The notes beneath the pieces were generated by a model that searched no databases, had not been told where the DNA came from, and saw only the letters and a list, made by a program, of their open reading frames with translations. This document shows positions 1 through 14,855 of a DNA stretch of 64,000 nucleotides, piece after piece. This DNA is from Salticus scenicus. Lineage: Eukaryota; Arthropoda; Arachnida; Araneae; Salticidae. Where the stretch lies: contig OZ005651.1 in the NCBI GenBank assembly GCA_963930645.1, forward strand, positions 132,783,475-132,847,474. The letters run 5' to 3'. Both the position numbers and the translations under genes were made by a program. Numbering within the stretch: position 1 is the first letter of the stretch; every line of letters starts with the position of its first letter.

Positions 1-2600
1 AATTCTGATGATTTCTTCATGGTGTTGCATTTTTTACAAACAGCAGTGTATATTCTAAAACCTCCATGATGATGATATCCCTAAAAAACAGAATTAAGAA
101 AACTATACTAATTGTGAACGTGAACGCTTTAAGAAAATTTTCCCATCAGTTTCTTTTCTTTGTTTTATTATTTTTTTTTTATTTTGGAGGACCAATTTAG
201 TATGTTTGCACTGTTTATTCAAATGAATAATTTCATTTACATTGAAATAACATAAAACAAAATATAACAGGAAAAATACACTTTTTTGTAGGGTAGGAAC
301 TAGAAGTCTGCATGGGTCTGAGCCGGGCCCTAAGCCAAATTTCTCAAATATAAAGCCTGGGCAAGGTATTTTTTTTTCTTTTTACTCTGGCTGGGCCATG
401 TCAGCCAGGAAATCTTTTTACACTTTGCTTGTTATTTAACAGAAAATATAAATGATAAAGTGTTTCTTTAGTTCTTTATTTTACATAATTTTATAGGGTA
501 GTATGCTACATGAAATTTCATTTTGTTTGTAACATAAATATGATTGTCTTACTGCTTGTTTGTGCTCTGATTTCTGAAAATGTTTTAAACATGTCTGAAA
601 ACTGATATATGTTATTTAAAGTCACAATAGCAGGTTTCCTATTCAAAATAGTATATGCATGTCATTACTGGTTTATGCACATGTACAAACAAGAGAGATT
701 AATATGTTATTGTCTATGAGGCTTTATGTTGTACGGTCTGTAGAATCTAAGGATTCTGAAGGATATTTTTTTACACACACTTCTGTATTTTCCAGGGCAC
801 TAAAGTAATGAAATTAGCATCATTTTTCAGAGGGAAAAAAGTATCTTTTCCTTCGAAAATGGATAGATTAGTAATAATGTTTTGTTCACAGGATCAACTA
901 AAAATATTCAGATACATTGCAAAATATGAATGGAAATGGATGAAAGTAGATTTTTAGTAGTGTTAATCATTTTTTAATACCTTCCTACATTGTTTGATGA
1001 ATACTTGTATTTTCAATTTAATTTTCTGTCTGTCTGTGTACCTTCTGTCCATCTGTGAATAACTGTTTATATGCAATTGTCTTCTAACAGATCAGTAATT
1101 TTGTTAATGGATATTCTATTGCTTGGCTATCTAAATACTCTGAAAATTAAATACTAAAATATTTTTGCGTGGAAATGCATACATTTTTTTTTTTTTTTGT
1201 GGAGAGTTTTCTCTATGCCAGGCCTTAAAATTTCACCCCATGGAGACCTCTAATAGACACTTTAGTGTAGTGCCTTTATTTATTTAGATTGAATTATATG
1301 TTGTATTGAAATTTTACAAGCAGATATTTAATTGTATATTCACTTGAAGCTCTATGGAGATTTTTCTTCTTCTTCTTTTTTTTTTTTTTTTTTCAAGAAA
1401 ATTATGCATAAACATAAAATCAAGTCTCCGGTTTCTTTGAATGCCATCTCTTCTTTTTTTTTTCCCTTCTTCTTTTACACTTACTAATGCTGATACATAA
1501 AATAATATTAGCTAGAATTATTTTTTAAGACAGCTCGTATATCTAAATTTGATATTGCATGACATGCTTCTAAAATCAATTTTATATTTATTGATACAAA
1601 ACATTGTTGACTTATTGATATACTGAATTTAAAAAAAATGTAGTGTTTATTTTTCTATACACACATAATTTTAGAGCAAAAAGCATCAAATTAGTTGCTC
1701 TGAGCAGGATTTAGACTATTCTTAAATCTGAACTCGCTATTTTCTGACATATTTCTGAAATACATTTTTTTTTTTTTTTTTTTTTTCAACTGAAAATTAG
1801 AAGATATTTAAAGTAATATATTTTAAAACATCTTTTTTGGAGGGGGGGGGGGTTCTCTTCCTTATAAAGATACAAAATTTTCTAGAAAAGGTTTTAGTAT
1901 AAACGAGGTACTTAAGTTTTTGTTGAACAGAGATTTTTCAAATTCACCAGACTATATTCTGTGTAAGAGAAATTGGCTGTTCAAGGCCACACTTTGGGGA
2001 TTCTTCTTCCTCCATCGTTCTTCCATTCTTCTTCCTCCTTCCTTCTTCCTTCCTCTGGGGATTCTTCTTAAAGTTTGATAACTTTGGTTAATAGATCAAA
2101 AATTAATAAACACGTTCTGACTTTTCAAAGTGAAAATAACTTTCAACGATTATGGTAGCTAAAGAACTATTGTAATGAAATATTATTAGATCCATTATTC
2201 ATTCTTATTATTATAGTTTTATTATATAGTCATAAATTTTTCCCGATTCTATTGTTAATTTATGAATGAAAATAATTTAAATTAATTTATTCTGCTTCAA
2301 ATTTTCACCCTGCCCTTCCCTGAAAAAAGTATATACATACATAAATCATATACTCACAAACATATACGCACATATGTATATGTACAGTCATAAAATAATA
2401 ATAATTTTCTTCTCAGACTAATTTCGCCGTAAATTATCATAAAAACTAGCAGCTGATGTGATGCCTAACGATTGGTAATAACATCTAGTTTTTAATGCAA
2501 TTACTAAATTTTGTTTAGGGTGTCATCTACATATTAAAACTTGCTTTTTTGTTTCGGAATAGTAACACCCATTTTTCACTACATATTCGAATTTCTGAGG
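1..2600. other. AT-rich non-coding sequence
   Basis: No gene or recognisable transposon was found. It contains T-runs (1185, 1378, 1767), a G-run at 1843 and a CTTCTTCCTCC-type pyrimidine repeat at 2004-2070. Confidence 0.6.
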
Positions 2601-3392
2601 TTAAGGTGGTTCGAAAAAAGGTATAGTTTATATTCTTTACTAGCAGGCTTTGCCTGCTTCGCTGGACACAATACTTAAATGAGTTGTCAAAATCCCATAT
2701 CATTATTAATTAACCTGAGTTAAAGTTCCCGCTGTGTTCGGCAGAGATTTTTCTCACTCACAACGTAAGGAGACCGTGTTCCCACTGCCTTCGGCAGCAA
2801 CTTACCCGATTCTTACTTCGCCTTCCCCAGTGGCTAAGTTCGAAGTTTTGTAAGATCTCACCAAAGTACTTAACCCCTTGAACTACAATTTATTTTCAGT
2901 CAGCACTGCTCATGCAGACAGTTTAATTTTCTTAGTTTTAAGAGGAGGGATTGATATAGAAACTTAAGTTTTGTTGTTCAAATAATTTGTTATTATTAAA
3001 AATAATATTTGTTTCACACATATATATGAATGTTATTGTTATATATACATATAAGAACATAATTAGTGTCAGGAAATTCTTCAGTAATGTTTGTGTTTCA
3101 ACATAATGTAACAAACAATATAAATATGTATATATATTTATCCTAACTTATATTTGGGTTAATTTTAAAGTACTAATAAACTTCAAGTGTATGGTACTTC
3201 TCAAAACACTCCGGAAGATGCAGTGCTATTTGGCATCATTTGTATTGCCAGTTTGTTTCACTCCTAATGTTATGCTTAGCGCATACATGACATCTTTTTG
3301 TAGGGTGTTGTTTATTAGCGGTCGGTGGGATGTGTTCTGGAAAATGGGATCAGTTTTTTGCTTGTAATCGAAGTGGTGTATCATGACAAGCT

Positions 3393-3873
3393 CAGTGGCG
3401 TCGCTAGAAAATTTTTCAGAAGGGGGCAAACTTAAAATTGCACAATGTCAGAATATATATTTTTTTTTTAATTTAATTTAATTAGATTCAAATAGTTTGT
3501 TGTTTGTTTCAGATGATCAAGCAAGGCTGTGTATAAGCATTTACTACAACAAATTTTTATTCATGTAATTTAAGCTAAAACATTTTATTTTAAAAATTAT
3601 GCAGCACATTCTAAACCAACACTAATTCGAAAAACTTACTATCAAGTTGATTTAAACTCTTTTCACAGGGAAAGGTCATCGATAACCTATAGATGCTAGT
3701 CGGGTTGGTTTGACTCTAAATGGCACTGTGACAAAAAATTTGGCTAATAATTTCAAATCTAATGACATAATTTTAAAGCTTTAAATGTAATTATTAAAAA
3801 TAATTTTTTACTTATTAGAATTTTCCAAGAGGGGGCAAGTGCCCCTCCTTGCCCCTATGTGCCGACGCCCATG
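3393..3873. mobile_element. hAT-like MITE (CAGTGGCGTCGC ends)
   Basis: It begins CAGTGGCGTCGCTAGA and ends GTGCCGACGCCCATG, imperfect inverted repeats, with the exact 8-bp duplication GACAAGCT at 3385-3392 and 3874-3881. AGGGGGCAA-like blocks lie subterminally at both ends. Confidence 0.88.
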
Positions 3874-4039
3874 GACAAGCTGAACTCGTCATTTCAGTTC
3901 AAGGGGTTAATGCGTGCACCTAATCAACATCGACACACCAAACTTCGCCATTCTAAGATAATTTAATGTGAATTCAAACGGGAAAGCGTGTTTTTACACG
4001 GGTTTATAGCCCCCTCAATCTCAAGGGGTTAAAGGGGGA

Positions 4040-5440
4040 ATTTCATAAAATTCCGTTACAATAAATGTCGGATATATAAAAACAATTTACGCACCAAATT
4101 TCGTGACCGCACATCCCATAAATTTCCCAAGACAAATTTAGCACTAAAAATAGGAGGGGGGGTCTTGAATTTGCTACTTCGTAACCACTCCCCCCCAAAA
4201 ATAAATAAATAAATAAATAAAAATCGAAAATCACAAAAAAATGAAAATGTGTTTTTGGAAATATCCTAAAGAAGACACGTGTTTTCAATATCTTTGTAAC
4301 GTCTTTAGTAAAACTCTACTAAAAAAATTCGGAATTTCTGAAATTTGTTCCCAAAAAAAGATTTTTTCCCCTCTCTCCTTTAAGAATCAAGAATTCCAAA
4401 ATCGTACATAATGTTTCATTTTTATTTAAGTCTAATCTCACCATGAGCAATTTCTTCACAGTGAAGTAATTTGGGGTCGAGTTATGCTTACAAACGTTTT
4501 TTTGCTTCCTGATAAATCCAGTTTCTTAAGGTGTCAAATACATATAAACAATCCAAGCACCAAACTTCATGACCGCAGCTCTTATAAATTTCCCAGGACA
4601 AATTTAGCCTCTAAAAAGGGTGTCTCAAATTTGCCCTTTGTAACACATACCCCCCCCCCCCCCCAAAAAAAAAAAAAAAAAAAAAAAAGGCAGATCAGAA
4701 AAATCAAAAACGTGTTTTAGAAATATTCTAAGTCGTATGGCTGTTTTTAAAATCTTTGTTCCATTTTTGGCAGAGTTTTACTCAAAAATCCAGAATTTGC
4801 AAAATTTCTCGCCAAAAATTGATTTCTTCTATCCCTCCCCTTAAAATTCGAAATTTCCTAAATCACAGGTAATGTTTTAGTTGTACTAATGTGTAGTCTC
4901 TCGTTGTGCAATTTCTTCACAGTGAAGTAATTTGGAGCCGAGTTATGCTTACAAAGGTGATTTGCCTTTTGCCCCAAAGGGGGGAACGGGGGGTAATTTT
5001 GATAAATCCAGTTACTTTAGTTGTCGGATACATATAAACAATCCAAGCACCAAAATTTGTGACCCCAGCTCCCATAGATTTCTCAGGACAAATTTAGCGT
5101 TAAAAGGGGTGTTTCGATTTTGCTACCTTGTAACCCCCCTCCAAAAAAAAAAAAAAAAAAATGCAAACCACAAAAAAACAAAAATGTGTTTTTGGAAATA
5201 TCCTAAGGAAGTCATATAGCCTTTTTTCAATATCTTTGTTCCATTTTTGGTAGAGTTCTACTCAAAAATCAGGAATTTTCGATATTTCCTGCCAAAAATT
5301 CATTTCCCCCCTCCCTTTCCTTAGAAATGGAAAATTCCTATATTGCAGGTAATGTTTTATTTATACTCATGCTTAGTCTCCCCATGTGCAATTTCTTTAC
5401 TGTGAAGTAATTAGAAGCCGAGTTATGCTTACAAACGTGT
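4040..5440 (+). repeat. Tandem repeat, three units of about 470-490 bp
   Basis: Anchors ACATATAAACAATCCAAGCA recur at 4537 and 5028, with a diverged one at 4068. A second anchor, CAGTGAAGTAATTTGG..CGAGTTATGCTTACAAA, is at 4458, 4919 and 5399. Each unit has a C-run/A-run tract. Confidence 0.85.
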
Positions 5441-5479
5441 GTTTGTCTTTTGCCCTCACCCACGGGGAAAAGGGAGTAA

Positions 5480-5900
5480 TTTCGAAAAAGTTGATAGATC
5501 TAATTTTAAGTTGGGTAAAGATCTAAGTTTCTGCCAAGCGCCATTGAATTCTGTCCAGCCGTTCTCAAGTGATGCCTGGACAAACGTGTTTTTGCCTTTG
5601 CCCTCCCCTCCCCCCTCACACCAGGGGGAACATGGGGGAATGTCTGAAATTTGATAGATATAATTTTAAGTTGGGTAAAGACCTAAATTCCTACGAAGCA
5701 CCGTTGAATTCTGTCCAGCTGTTCTCCAGTGATACCCGGACAAACGTGTTTTTGTCTTTTACCCCCCCCCCCTCAGGGGGGAAAGTGGGGGAATTTCTGA
5801 AAAGTTGATAGATATAATTTTAAGTTGGGTAAAGATCTAAATTTCTGCCAATCGCCGTTGAATTCCGTCTGGCCACTCTCAAGTGATGCCCGGACAAAAA
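5480..5900 (+). repeat. Tandem repeat, three units of about 158 bp
   Basis: The phrase AATTTTAAGTTGGGTAAAGA recurs at about 5500, 5661 and 5817, each followed by GTTGAATTCTGTCCAG-like and GTGATGCCTGGACAAAC-like phrases and a C/G-run block. It directly follows the 470-bp array, and both may belong to one composite element from about 2640 to 6065, whose left end reads ACTAGCAGGCTTTGCCTGCT. Confidence 0.8.
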
Positions 5901-7774
5901 ATAGTGTTACAGACATACGGACACCATGACACACGCACACACACACAGGCAAAATTTTCTGAAGTCATTTTTGGCTTTCATGGTGTGTGAAACGTGAAGA
6001 TATCGCAAAATTTTTTGTTTCTGACAAATTTACAGACAAAAGTCTGATTTTATTAATATAGATATCATGTCTTCATAGAATTACAAGCAAAAATTGGTCG
6101 GGGGTAAATCGCTATACTTAAAAAAAAATTAATTAATTAAGATATCACACAGAAAAGTATTATATCTATTGAGATAGTAATCGGAAAAGAAGTATAACAA
6201 TTTTAAATATAAAATAAAGTAATCCTAATTAAGAAATGATGTGCACGTCCGAACTTACTTGAATAACTATTTTAAATCATATGCATGCAAAGTAATATAT
6301 GACACAAGTGACAGATAACCACCTAAGAGCAATAAAAAATGAAATATCACTGTAATTCGAAAAATAATTATAGGAACAAACTACAAATTTAGAAACTAGA
6401 GATGGGATAAATAGTTACTTTTCAGTAATAGGTTACTTCGTTCCACACTTCCTTTGGTAATAGGTTTTTGCAACATATTATTTTTATAACCTATTACTTT
6501 TTAATTTACATATGGCTAATGTCTTTCTAATCCTTTCTGGATGATATACAATATATACATGTGTCCTACATAGTGGATGCGGTTCATGTTTTTAAGTCCC
6601 AAGGCTTTCGAAAAGTAATCTTCACTTTATTTAACACTAGAATTTTTTCAATTAAAAAAAAACAAAAAAAAAAAACGCTGATATGAAATAGTGGTAGTTA
6701 AAATTCTACACAAACGTTTGCCCCAATCGAGTAAGCTTAAGGTTCATTAAACCAATTCCTTTAAACACGAAAACAGAATATTTCAAATAATATCAAGAAA
6801 CACGTATGCGAGAGCCGTTTTCTGAAAAAAAAAGATTTCTCATATTATAAGCCATATATGTAATTACAAATAATAATAGCAAATTTTTAAGAAACATCTT
6901 TAAGGCATCCCAAATTTTAAACTACCGAGTGACTGTTTCTTTTGATTTTCCGAAGAACTTGAACTTTCCAGATTGACAAGAAAATTAGTGTTTTTCACTC
7001 ATACTTAGCAAACAGGCACTTTGAATATGTTTTCTAAAATTAGAAGCACTTGTTAAAAAATATAGATTTTGCTTACAAAAATTGCATAAAATGATGTATT
7101 TTCTCCGACACTTAATTTTAACATAAGAGCATAATTAACTATTCTTAACAACTTTACTCGTTTTAAATCTAAAAAAATAGTCTCAAGAAAAAATCAGATT
7201 TAAAAAAAAAAAAAAAGTGAAGAAAAGCTAAACACTAAAAATAAATAAATATTCAATTTTCTTCTCAAATTATTCTTAATAAAACCACAATAAATGCTGT
7301 ATGCTATTACGCATTTTCAATTCTACCTCCTATAAGCAATTCTACCTGCTATAGACAAATACTCCTTCCTTTCAATTATCACACTTCCGAAACACCTGTT
7401 TCCAATGCGCAAGTGAATCCAATCCTTGCAAGTGTAATGCCATTCCTCACCTTCATGACAAAATAGTAATCAACATCTAATAATCACCCCTTACCTATCT
7501 CATGCTAGCTTCATAAATTAACACTATTTCGTTAAACCGTGGTATCAAAGTTTTTTATTCAAACGATTTTATTATAGGTCATATGACCTATATTATTTTG
7601 TACATAAAATGAATCCTAATGCTGAAAAATGTGGGTGTGCAAATTTGCAGCTCATTTCATTGCAATCATTAGTTTTCGAGATATAAATAAATCTTTCTTT
7701 TGGAGAGGCTTAGGGGGCCAACTTTTACAAAGTTTTGCAAGAAATAATGAAGAAAATTTTTAAAAATAGCAGAG

Positions 7775-7983
7775 AAAATGAAACAAAATATTTTTAATTT
7801 TTATTTACGGGGAAACTGTATAACAACAACGTGAAACGTGAAGAAATGAAACAAAATATTTTTAATTTTTATTTACGGAGAAACTGTATAACAACAACGT
7901 GAAACGTGAAGAAATGAAACAAAATATTTTTAATTTTTATTTACGGGGAAACTGTATAACAACAACGTGAAGCGTGAAGAAAG
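7775..7983 (+). repeat. 68-bp tandem repeat, three copies
   Basis: Near-identical units contain ATGAAACAAAATATTTTTAA and GTATAACAACAACGTGAAAC, starting at about 7778, 7846 and 7914. They differ by only a few bases, so the expansion is recent. Confidence 0.93.
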
Positions 7984-8902
7984 GAAACAAAAAAGATGAT
8001 TTTTAGACATTAATGTTAACAAACGAATTCTTGTTTTCTGAAGAAAACAAGCCTCGCCTTTCATCGTTCTTCTAAAACAAAAGAATATAAAAAAGAAAAA
8101 GGGACTATTCGTATTTCGTCTTAAACCCCTTATTTTACGTTGGCAAATATATACACAAGTAGCATTTGCCTCATCGATTACTGGTGATACATTTTGAAAC
8201 CTTGAAACGAACACTAGAAGGAAAAAATCAAGTAAATAGGTGGGGCTTACTGTTTAAAATAAAGAAATAGGTGGAACAGAAAAATTATCAATTAAAAAAA
8301 AAAAAAAGAATGTTATTGAAACGCAATGCAGACTGGTTAAATTGCTTCTTAACTACCGTTACAGTCAAAAGGATAATCATTTATTTCATATATTGTTTTA
8401 TTTTTTCTAGTTATTTATTTTTTGTGGGGAGGGGGATTATTATTTAAACCCATGTTTCATCATCGTCCTAAAAATAGGACATCATGCATAAGTGGTATTT
8501 ATATAAATTCTTTTGAATATTTAAATTCAAATTAAAGGCGATATATTATTTACAAGTCCAATAAATACATATGTGTCTTTATCGTTAGTTTAAATTAACG
8601 TTTAATATATATATATATATTTTAATTTTTAAAATGACGAGTTTTGAAGATTTATTCATTACATTTTCAACACATTATTACTTAAAAAGGTTTTATGTTC
8701 AAGAATAACGGACATATAAATTTATTGAGGTAATAGTCTACACTTTTGTACTGGTAAAACAATTATATAAATATATGTAGATGTTCTGTTTTCCTTATAT
8801 TTCCGACTGTCCTAAACCATTCTTCTGTACCGATTAAGTTAATGAAAAGTTGGTAAGTTTTCTGATTTTGTGTGTATACATAGTCTTAAAGAAACATATA
8901 TA

Positions 8903-9500
8903 CACTCTATAACAAAAAAAAAAAAAAAAAAAGAAAGAAAGAAAGAAAACGACGCACCAAGGAGTTGTCCGAATGGGACAAAAATTGGTAGATATGATGT
9001 ACATGTGGAGAAAAACAATTGATTACTATTTCAGAAAATTTGAATGATTTAATCAAGAGAAAGGGCTTCACAAAGTGACAAAGTAAACAAGTCAATAACG
9101 CGTTGGTCCACTTCTGGCCCTTATGTACACAGTTATTTGGCTTGGTATTAATTGATAGAGTTGGCAGATGTGCTCCTGTAAAGTATCGGACCAAATTCTG
9201 TCCAATTGGTGCGTTAGATTGGCAAAATCCCGAACTGGTTGTAGGATCCTTTTTAGGATGTTCCAAACGTCCTCAGTGGAAGAGATACCCGGGGACTGAA
9301 CTCAACCCCATTTCACTGAGCAGCCTAATAAGGGTCTTTGAAGTCACTGAAGTACCATTTGCACGTAGGATCGACGATAATGGATTGGAGCTTTGAGTAT
9401 CGCTTTGTGATTGACTGGTTCTCACTTTCTGTCCTCTCTTTAGGCCGACCTCTTCATTCATGACGCTGTGTTCGGCCATGGTTCACCTATTCATGTCAAT
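8903..9500 (-). mobile_element. Internally deleted Tc1 element, copy 1
   Basis: The left end is TA then CACTCTATAAC, a poly-A/GAAA run, and CGACGCACCAAG. The minus strand encodes an N-terminal transposase piece (SILRANGTSVTSKTLIRLLS) joined directly to a C-terminal piece (EDVWNILKRILQP in another frame), so the DDE middle is missing. The right end was not located with certainty; the stated end is approximate. Confidence 0.72.
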
Positions 9501-10419
9501 ATCATTTAATAGTGGTACCGCTCCTATTCAATTGTCAAAAAATTCGCAGATTAGACAAACCGGCTTCTTTGAGCCCAACTACACACCACACTCAAATGCT
9601 GACAACTGCGCATGTTTTTAGTGCACTTGTATGCGAGGCATAGTCACTGTCTTTCTGAGTAGACGGAATAAAATTCTCAAAGAATTTATGACCTGAAATC
9701 AAAATTTCTCATTTTTAATATTCTGCCAATTGTGCAGTTAAGGGCATGCATCCGGAAATGAAGATTCCTATTCAACATGGCCGCCCAGGTTCTAAGAAAA
9801 AATTGGGGTTGGCCTAACTTTAAAAACTGACAGCCAGGAGCTCCAATCAGTGAATAGTAGAATTCCCCTATTAGTTGAAAAATTATCTTCTTGACTACCT
9901 AAGTTATTTTGACACTTCCTCTCCTAGCTGTGGGGTGACAGAGGTGATAAGAGACAGTTTCCCACCTGTATTCAATTATCTACAACAACGCCGCTAAAAA
10001 AATATACAAACTGTCGCATCGCTCAGTGAAATATTTTGTGAAACGTAAATCACTAAAATAAATAGATTTAAGATTTAAATTCTAATGTCAAGAAATTTAA
10101 TCTTATTAAATGAATAAATGAAAATTCTTTACACAAAATGTTTCGGAACAGAAGAAAATATTTTTTTAAATTATAAATACATGCATAAAATATATGAATA
10201 TTATAAAAAAAATCTTTATTGAATTATTTATACTACATATATAGTTTCAAACAGTACATAAAATAGCTCTCTCTCTTGTCGAAAGATTCAAACTCACGGT
10301 AGTGTGGTTGATTAGTGGTTGATTTTTTTTTTTTTTTTTTTAAAGTTTTAATAGGAAATATGTTTACTCAAAAGTTTTTTTTTTTAATTCTAACTATTTA
10401 CTTTCTTTCACGTATACAC

Positions 10420-10640
10420 AGGGTAATGAAAGTATTGTTTTTGGGTCAAATTTTCGAAATTGAGTTTTTTTTTTTCTTTATTATATAATTGTAAGTCTTG
10501 AAATCCTCTGAATTGGAAAATTTTTCTAGCGGTTGGTTTGTGTGTGTATCTGTCTGTTATCAGCATATATCAAGAACAAATAATAGCAGAAAGTCCAAAC
10601 TTGGTATTTTAAATGGGTTTCATATAAATATGCTACACTA
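10420..10640 (+). repeat. Single-arm copy of the interspersed repeat seen in the 16.5-18.4 kb palindrome
   Basis: It starts GGGTAATGAAAGTATTG and contains GGTCAAATTTTCGAAATTGA and CTGTCTGTTATCAGCATATA. A diverged neighbour lies at about 11160-11330 (GCGGTTGATCTGTATATATA), and an inverted one at 45440-45660. Confidence 0.55.
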
Positions 10641-12348
10641 ATTTTTTTCCTTGAGACAAAGCAAATGGTTCACGTACAGGAATATCCAAGAGAATTCAAA
10701 TACATGATGTTTATGGGGTTCAAAGTTCAAATAAATTATGTTCTGATAAGTACAATTTAACATCAATAGGCTGATTAAACAAAAGTGAGTAACAATTTTT
10801 TTTAAATGCATAAAAGCATGTTTTGTGTAGATTGTGGTATGGAAATCATTCATCATTCGTTTACAGAGCAGCTCCAAAGTATTTGTATATATTGAGGCTA
10901 TACTTGGAAATTGCTGGAACTATAACTAATTTTGTGTTAGAAGTTTTTCAAGTAAGAATAAGTTTAAATACACAACATTGTTTATCGACAATATGCAGAG
11001 CTACCCAAAATTAAGCTAAACGCTCTTTTTTATTGAATGTAATTGATGGAAGTGCTTTGCTATATTTTATTATGCCGCCGAACACTTGCTCACGAAGCAA
11101 AATTAATTTTTCATATCCATACTGTATGTAAACGAATTACTTTTAGTAGTTTTATTCTCAACTCTAGTTTTTTTTTTTTTTTTTTTTTTTTTTCATAATA
11201 TCACATTTTGAGGTTCCCTGATTATAAAAGTCCATTATTTAGCGGTTGATCTGTATATATATCTGTTATCAGAATAACATAAAAACAGATAACTGCAGGA
11301 AATTCAAAAGTGGTATTTTGAAGTTCGTATTAGGTTGCCACTTAAAATTTTGAGCAAGGTTGTCAAGTTTGAAGTCAAATTAGTAACAGCCTTGATTATT
11401 ATTCATTTGTTTATTTTTACAATTATGCATTATAAATAAGTGGGTTTGATGGAGGAGGGGAGTATCCCTCTTACAAAGAAATACATGTGAAATAAAACTG
11501 TTGTCTATATTAATTTAGAAGTGAAATAATCAGATAATAATATTTTGCAAAATTAATTCGGGCGTTAACGGGTTAAATAAATGTAATACTATTTTAATTT
11601 TGATGCTTATGTATAGAAAGACTCCTTTCTACTCTCATAATTTTTTACTATATTATATTTTGATAGCCATTTAATAATTTATAAATTTCTTAAAACCTTA
11701 GCTAAATTTTCCCGCTATAATAATCAATATATTTTAATGAAATTTAAAAAAAAAAAAAATTACTCACTTTTTTTTTTTTTTTTTTTTTTTTTTTATCGCT
11801 TTGTAAATAAAAACATAAAAAGAAGAAAATCCTTTAAATTAGTACAAAAGCTGGTTTCGGGTCTTGCTGAATTCAGCAGTGTCTTCTCTATTGTCGTTAT
11901 TTTGTATCTGGGTGACAACGATTTATTCATGTCACAGTTGAAACGTTGTATAGGTATACATTAAAAATCTATAAAACATTTCTCTAATGTGGACCAATTT
12001 CATTTATTTTTTTGTCAAAATGATACGATAATGGTGTAATTAATAAAATACGAAAGGAGAAAAGGTGATATTTATATATGGACAATATTTAAGCACGCGG
12101 ACTTAGCTCAATGAACTAATAAGAAAAAATGACGACATTTGTCTGATGAGATTATTTTACGGGACAATGTCTTTTTAACAGATGCTTCTTTAAAACCTTT
12201 GCAAGCGTCATTTTAAACCTAGCAATACTTTAAAGATATATACAGAATATGAACTTTTGTGTCATAAATTGAATAAAAAACACTATCATAAAAAATATAA
12301 TCAAAATAGGAATTATTTTTTATTTTATTATTATTATTATTTTTTTTT

Positions 12349-12379
<31 letters not shown>

Positions 12380-13124
12380 CCAAAATTAATAAAAAGTCAC
12401 CGCCAACATGACGATAAAAATTTAAAAGGCATCCTGGGAGTCCTATATTAAAACTGCACCGCCTGTGGAAGCATGAAAATTGGGCCGTGAACCATGAATT
12501 TTATTTGGAAACCTTTCTTTGAATGATTTTGGTTTTAATAATAATTGGCTTCTTGTAAATTAAAATTTTAATTAGGTGGTTGAATTGGTATAATATTTAT
12601 GAGTTTCAAAGTTTTAAGGTAAATAAGAAAAAAAAATAAAGTGCAAAAATTTCGCACGGGTCTGCTAGAAATAAATAAATAAATAAAATCCCATATTAGT
12701 TTTTTAATTGAAATACTAATTTTACATTTTTTTTTTTTTTTAATTTCCCGATCAATAACCCAGAGATTCTGGTCTCGAATACTTCAGCTAGTGTAGTGGT
12801 GCTGCTGTTATTCAAGATATAGGATTTTGCAGATGACTATATCCCAAAAACTATTTGACATCGTGTATTAGCGAGATTGTAGCATGACCTAATTTTTCTA
12901 GCCCTGGCTCTGTTATAATAAAAGTAGAATTAAAATTAATTTATAATTGTATTATTATTGATTATACTAGCAAACCCTTGCGAAATTTTCGCAATTTCTT
13001 TCTTTCTTTTTTTTTTTATTTGCCTTTAAAATTTGAAACTTTTATAAGCCTTATACCGTTTACACCCACCAATATAAATTTAAATTGATCAGAAGCAAAA
13101 TTATTATTATTACTGGCATGTAAC

Positions 13125-14327
13125 CGGGGCCTTCGGAGAAGTCATCGTTTCTCTCTTTTTCCACCGGGCCGGCTCCTAGAATTGGTGACGTCACAAACGA
13201 GATCTGGTATTAGGAAAGCATCTGATCTGTACGATGCAGTACCAACGCAAAAAACTTTAAATAATAATTCATTAATTTCGTTTTTCCATCGAATTATGAA
13301 ATTAAACTTTATCTACATGACAATAAAAAATTATAGGCAAAATACTACCCATAAATAAGACTAATTTCAATTATTCTTCAAAAAATATTTTTGTATTAAA
13401 TGTTAATATGCAGTATATAGATGTTTTTTGAAACTAAAATTCCTGAATAAAAGACTAGAACTAAAATAACAGAATTTCTAAGTTCTTTTCAAAGAATCAA
13501 TGATTATTTCTTTCAAGGGTAAAAAAAATTTTAATAACATATTTGTTTCTATGTCAAGTAACTATCAAATAACTGAAACGTTAAACATATTAAGTATTTA
13601 TAATTATGTAAAGAAATTCAAGAAAATCAAAATACATATGCACGTTTTAATCTTAAACAATTTTTGTTAAAATAAGAATATGTTATAATTTTTCTACAAA
13701 AGTAAAAAAAATGGTTTGAAAAATATAACATGATTTATTAACATTTTATTTTTTATGGAAATATTAATGAATCTGATTAGAATGCTCAACATTGTTATTA
13801 ACGTTTCTAAAAATCACAAAGTTGTAAAAATATTTAAAGTAACAGATAAAAATTGAAAATCGTTGGTTCATTTCTAGCAGTGTTTAACAGAAATAAATTT
13901 TTTACTTACAATTCTTATTTATTTGTATAAAAAAAATTTCTGTTATTTATGTCAATTTAAAGGCAACGAAAAAAAAAAATAAATAATAATAATAATCATA
14001 GAAACTTCAAGAAATATTTTATTTATTGGAGGGAAATAACTACAATAAATAAAATAACAATAATTTAAACACATATAATTAAATTAGCTAATTGGACCAT
14101 ATCAATATTTTTGAAAATTATTTTTGATTAATTAAAATACAAAATATAACTGAAATACTATGAAACAATGAACAAAAAATTAAACACACCAAAATATATG
14201 TATGGAATGTGAATCTGATATTAATATATATGTACATTTAAATATAATAAATAGATTTCTTTTTTAATAGTTCTTACACATTATTTCCTGTTTGTAATTT
14301 AACTACTTCCTTAAAATTAATTATGAA

Positions 14328-14359
<32 letters not shown>

Positions 14360-14819
14360 TTGAATAAATTATTTGTATTGATGTATTTTCATGAAAGCAA
14401 CACATAATGAAAATAACCATGATTTGAAAAAAAAAAAACAAGTGAAAGTCTGTGTGAATCTATCTAAGAAGTTCTGGCCCGTATTCACACGATTTTCAGA
14501 GAAAACCTCGGAAAACTTCGAACGGGTAGGTCGAAAAGCGCGTCCAGGGATCGAACCCGGTATTTCCTGTCATTCAGTTTTGAAAGAAGAAGCTTGTGGA
14601 CGGTGGTAGCTGGAGTTGAAAAAATAGAGTTTAATATTGCTATAATTAGTTGGTTAAACTTACAATAAATCCTAATGAAAACCAAATATATGTTTAAATT
14701 ACAAAATTAAAAATTGCCCAGAAAAAAAATAAATTAAATTAATAAATAAAAATAATAAATAAAATAAAAAAATAAGATTAGGAATTGGCTAATATAGTTA
14801 GTTTTCTTTTGGTGCCACT

Positions 14820-14855
<36 letters not shown>
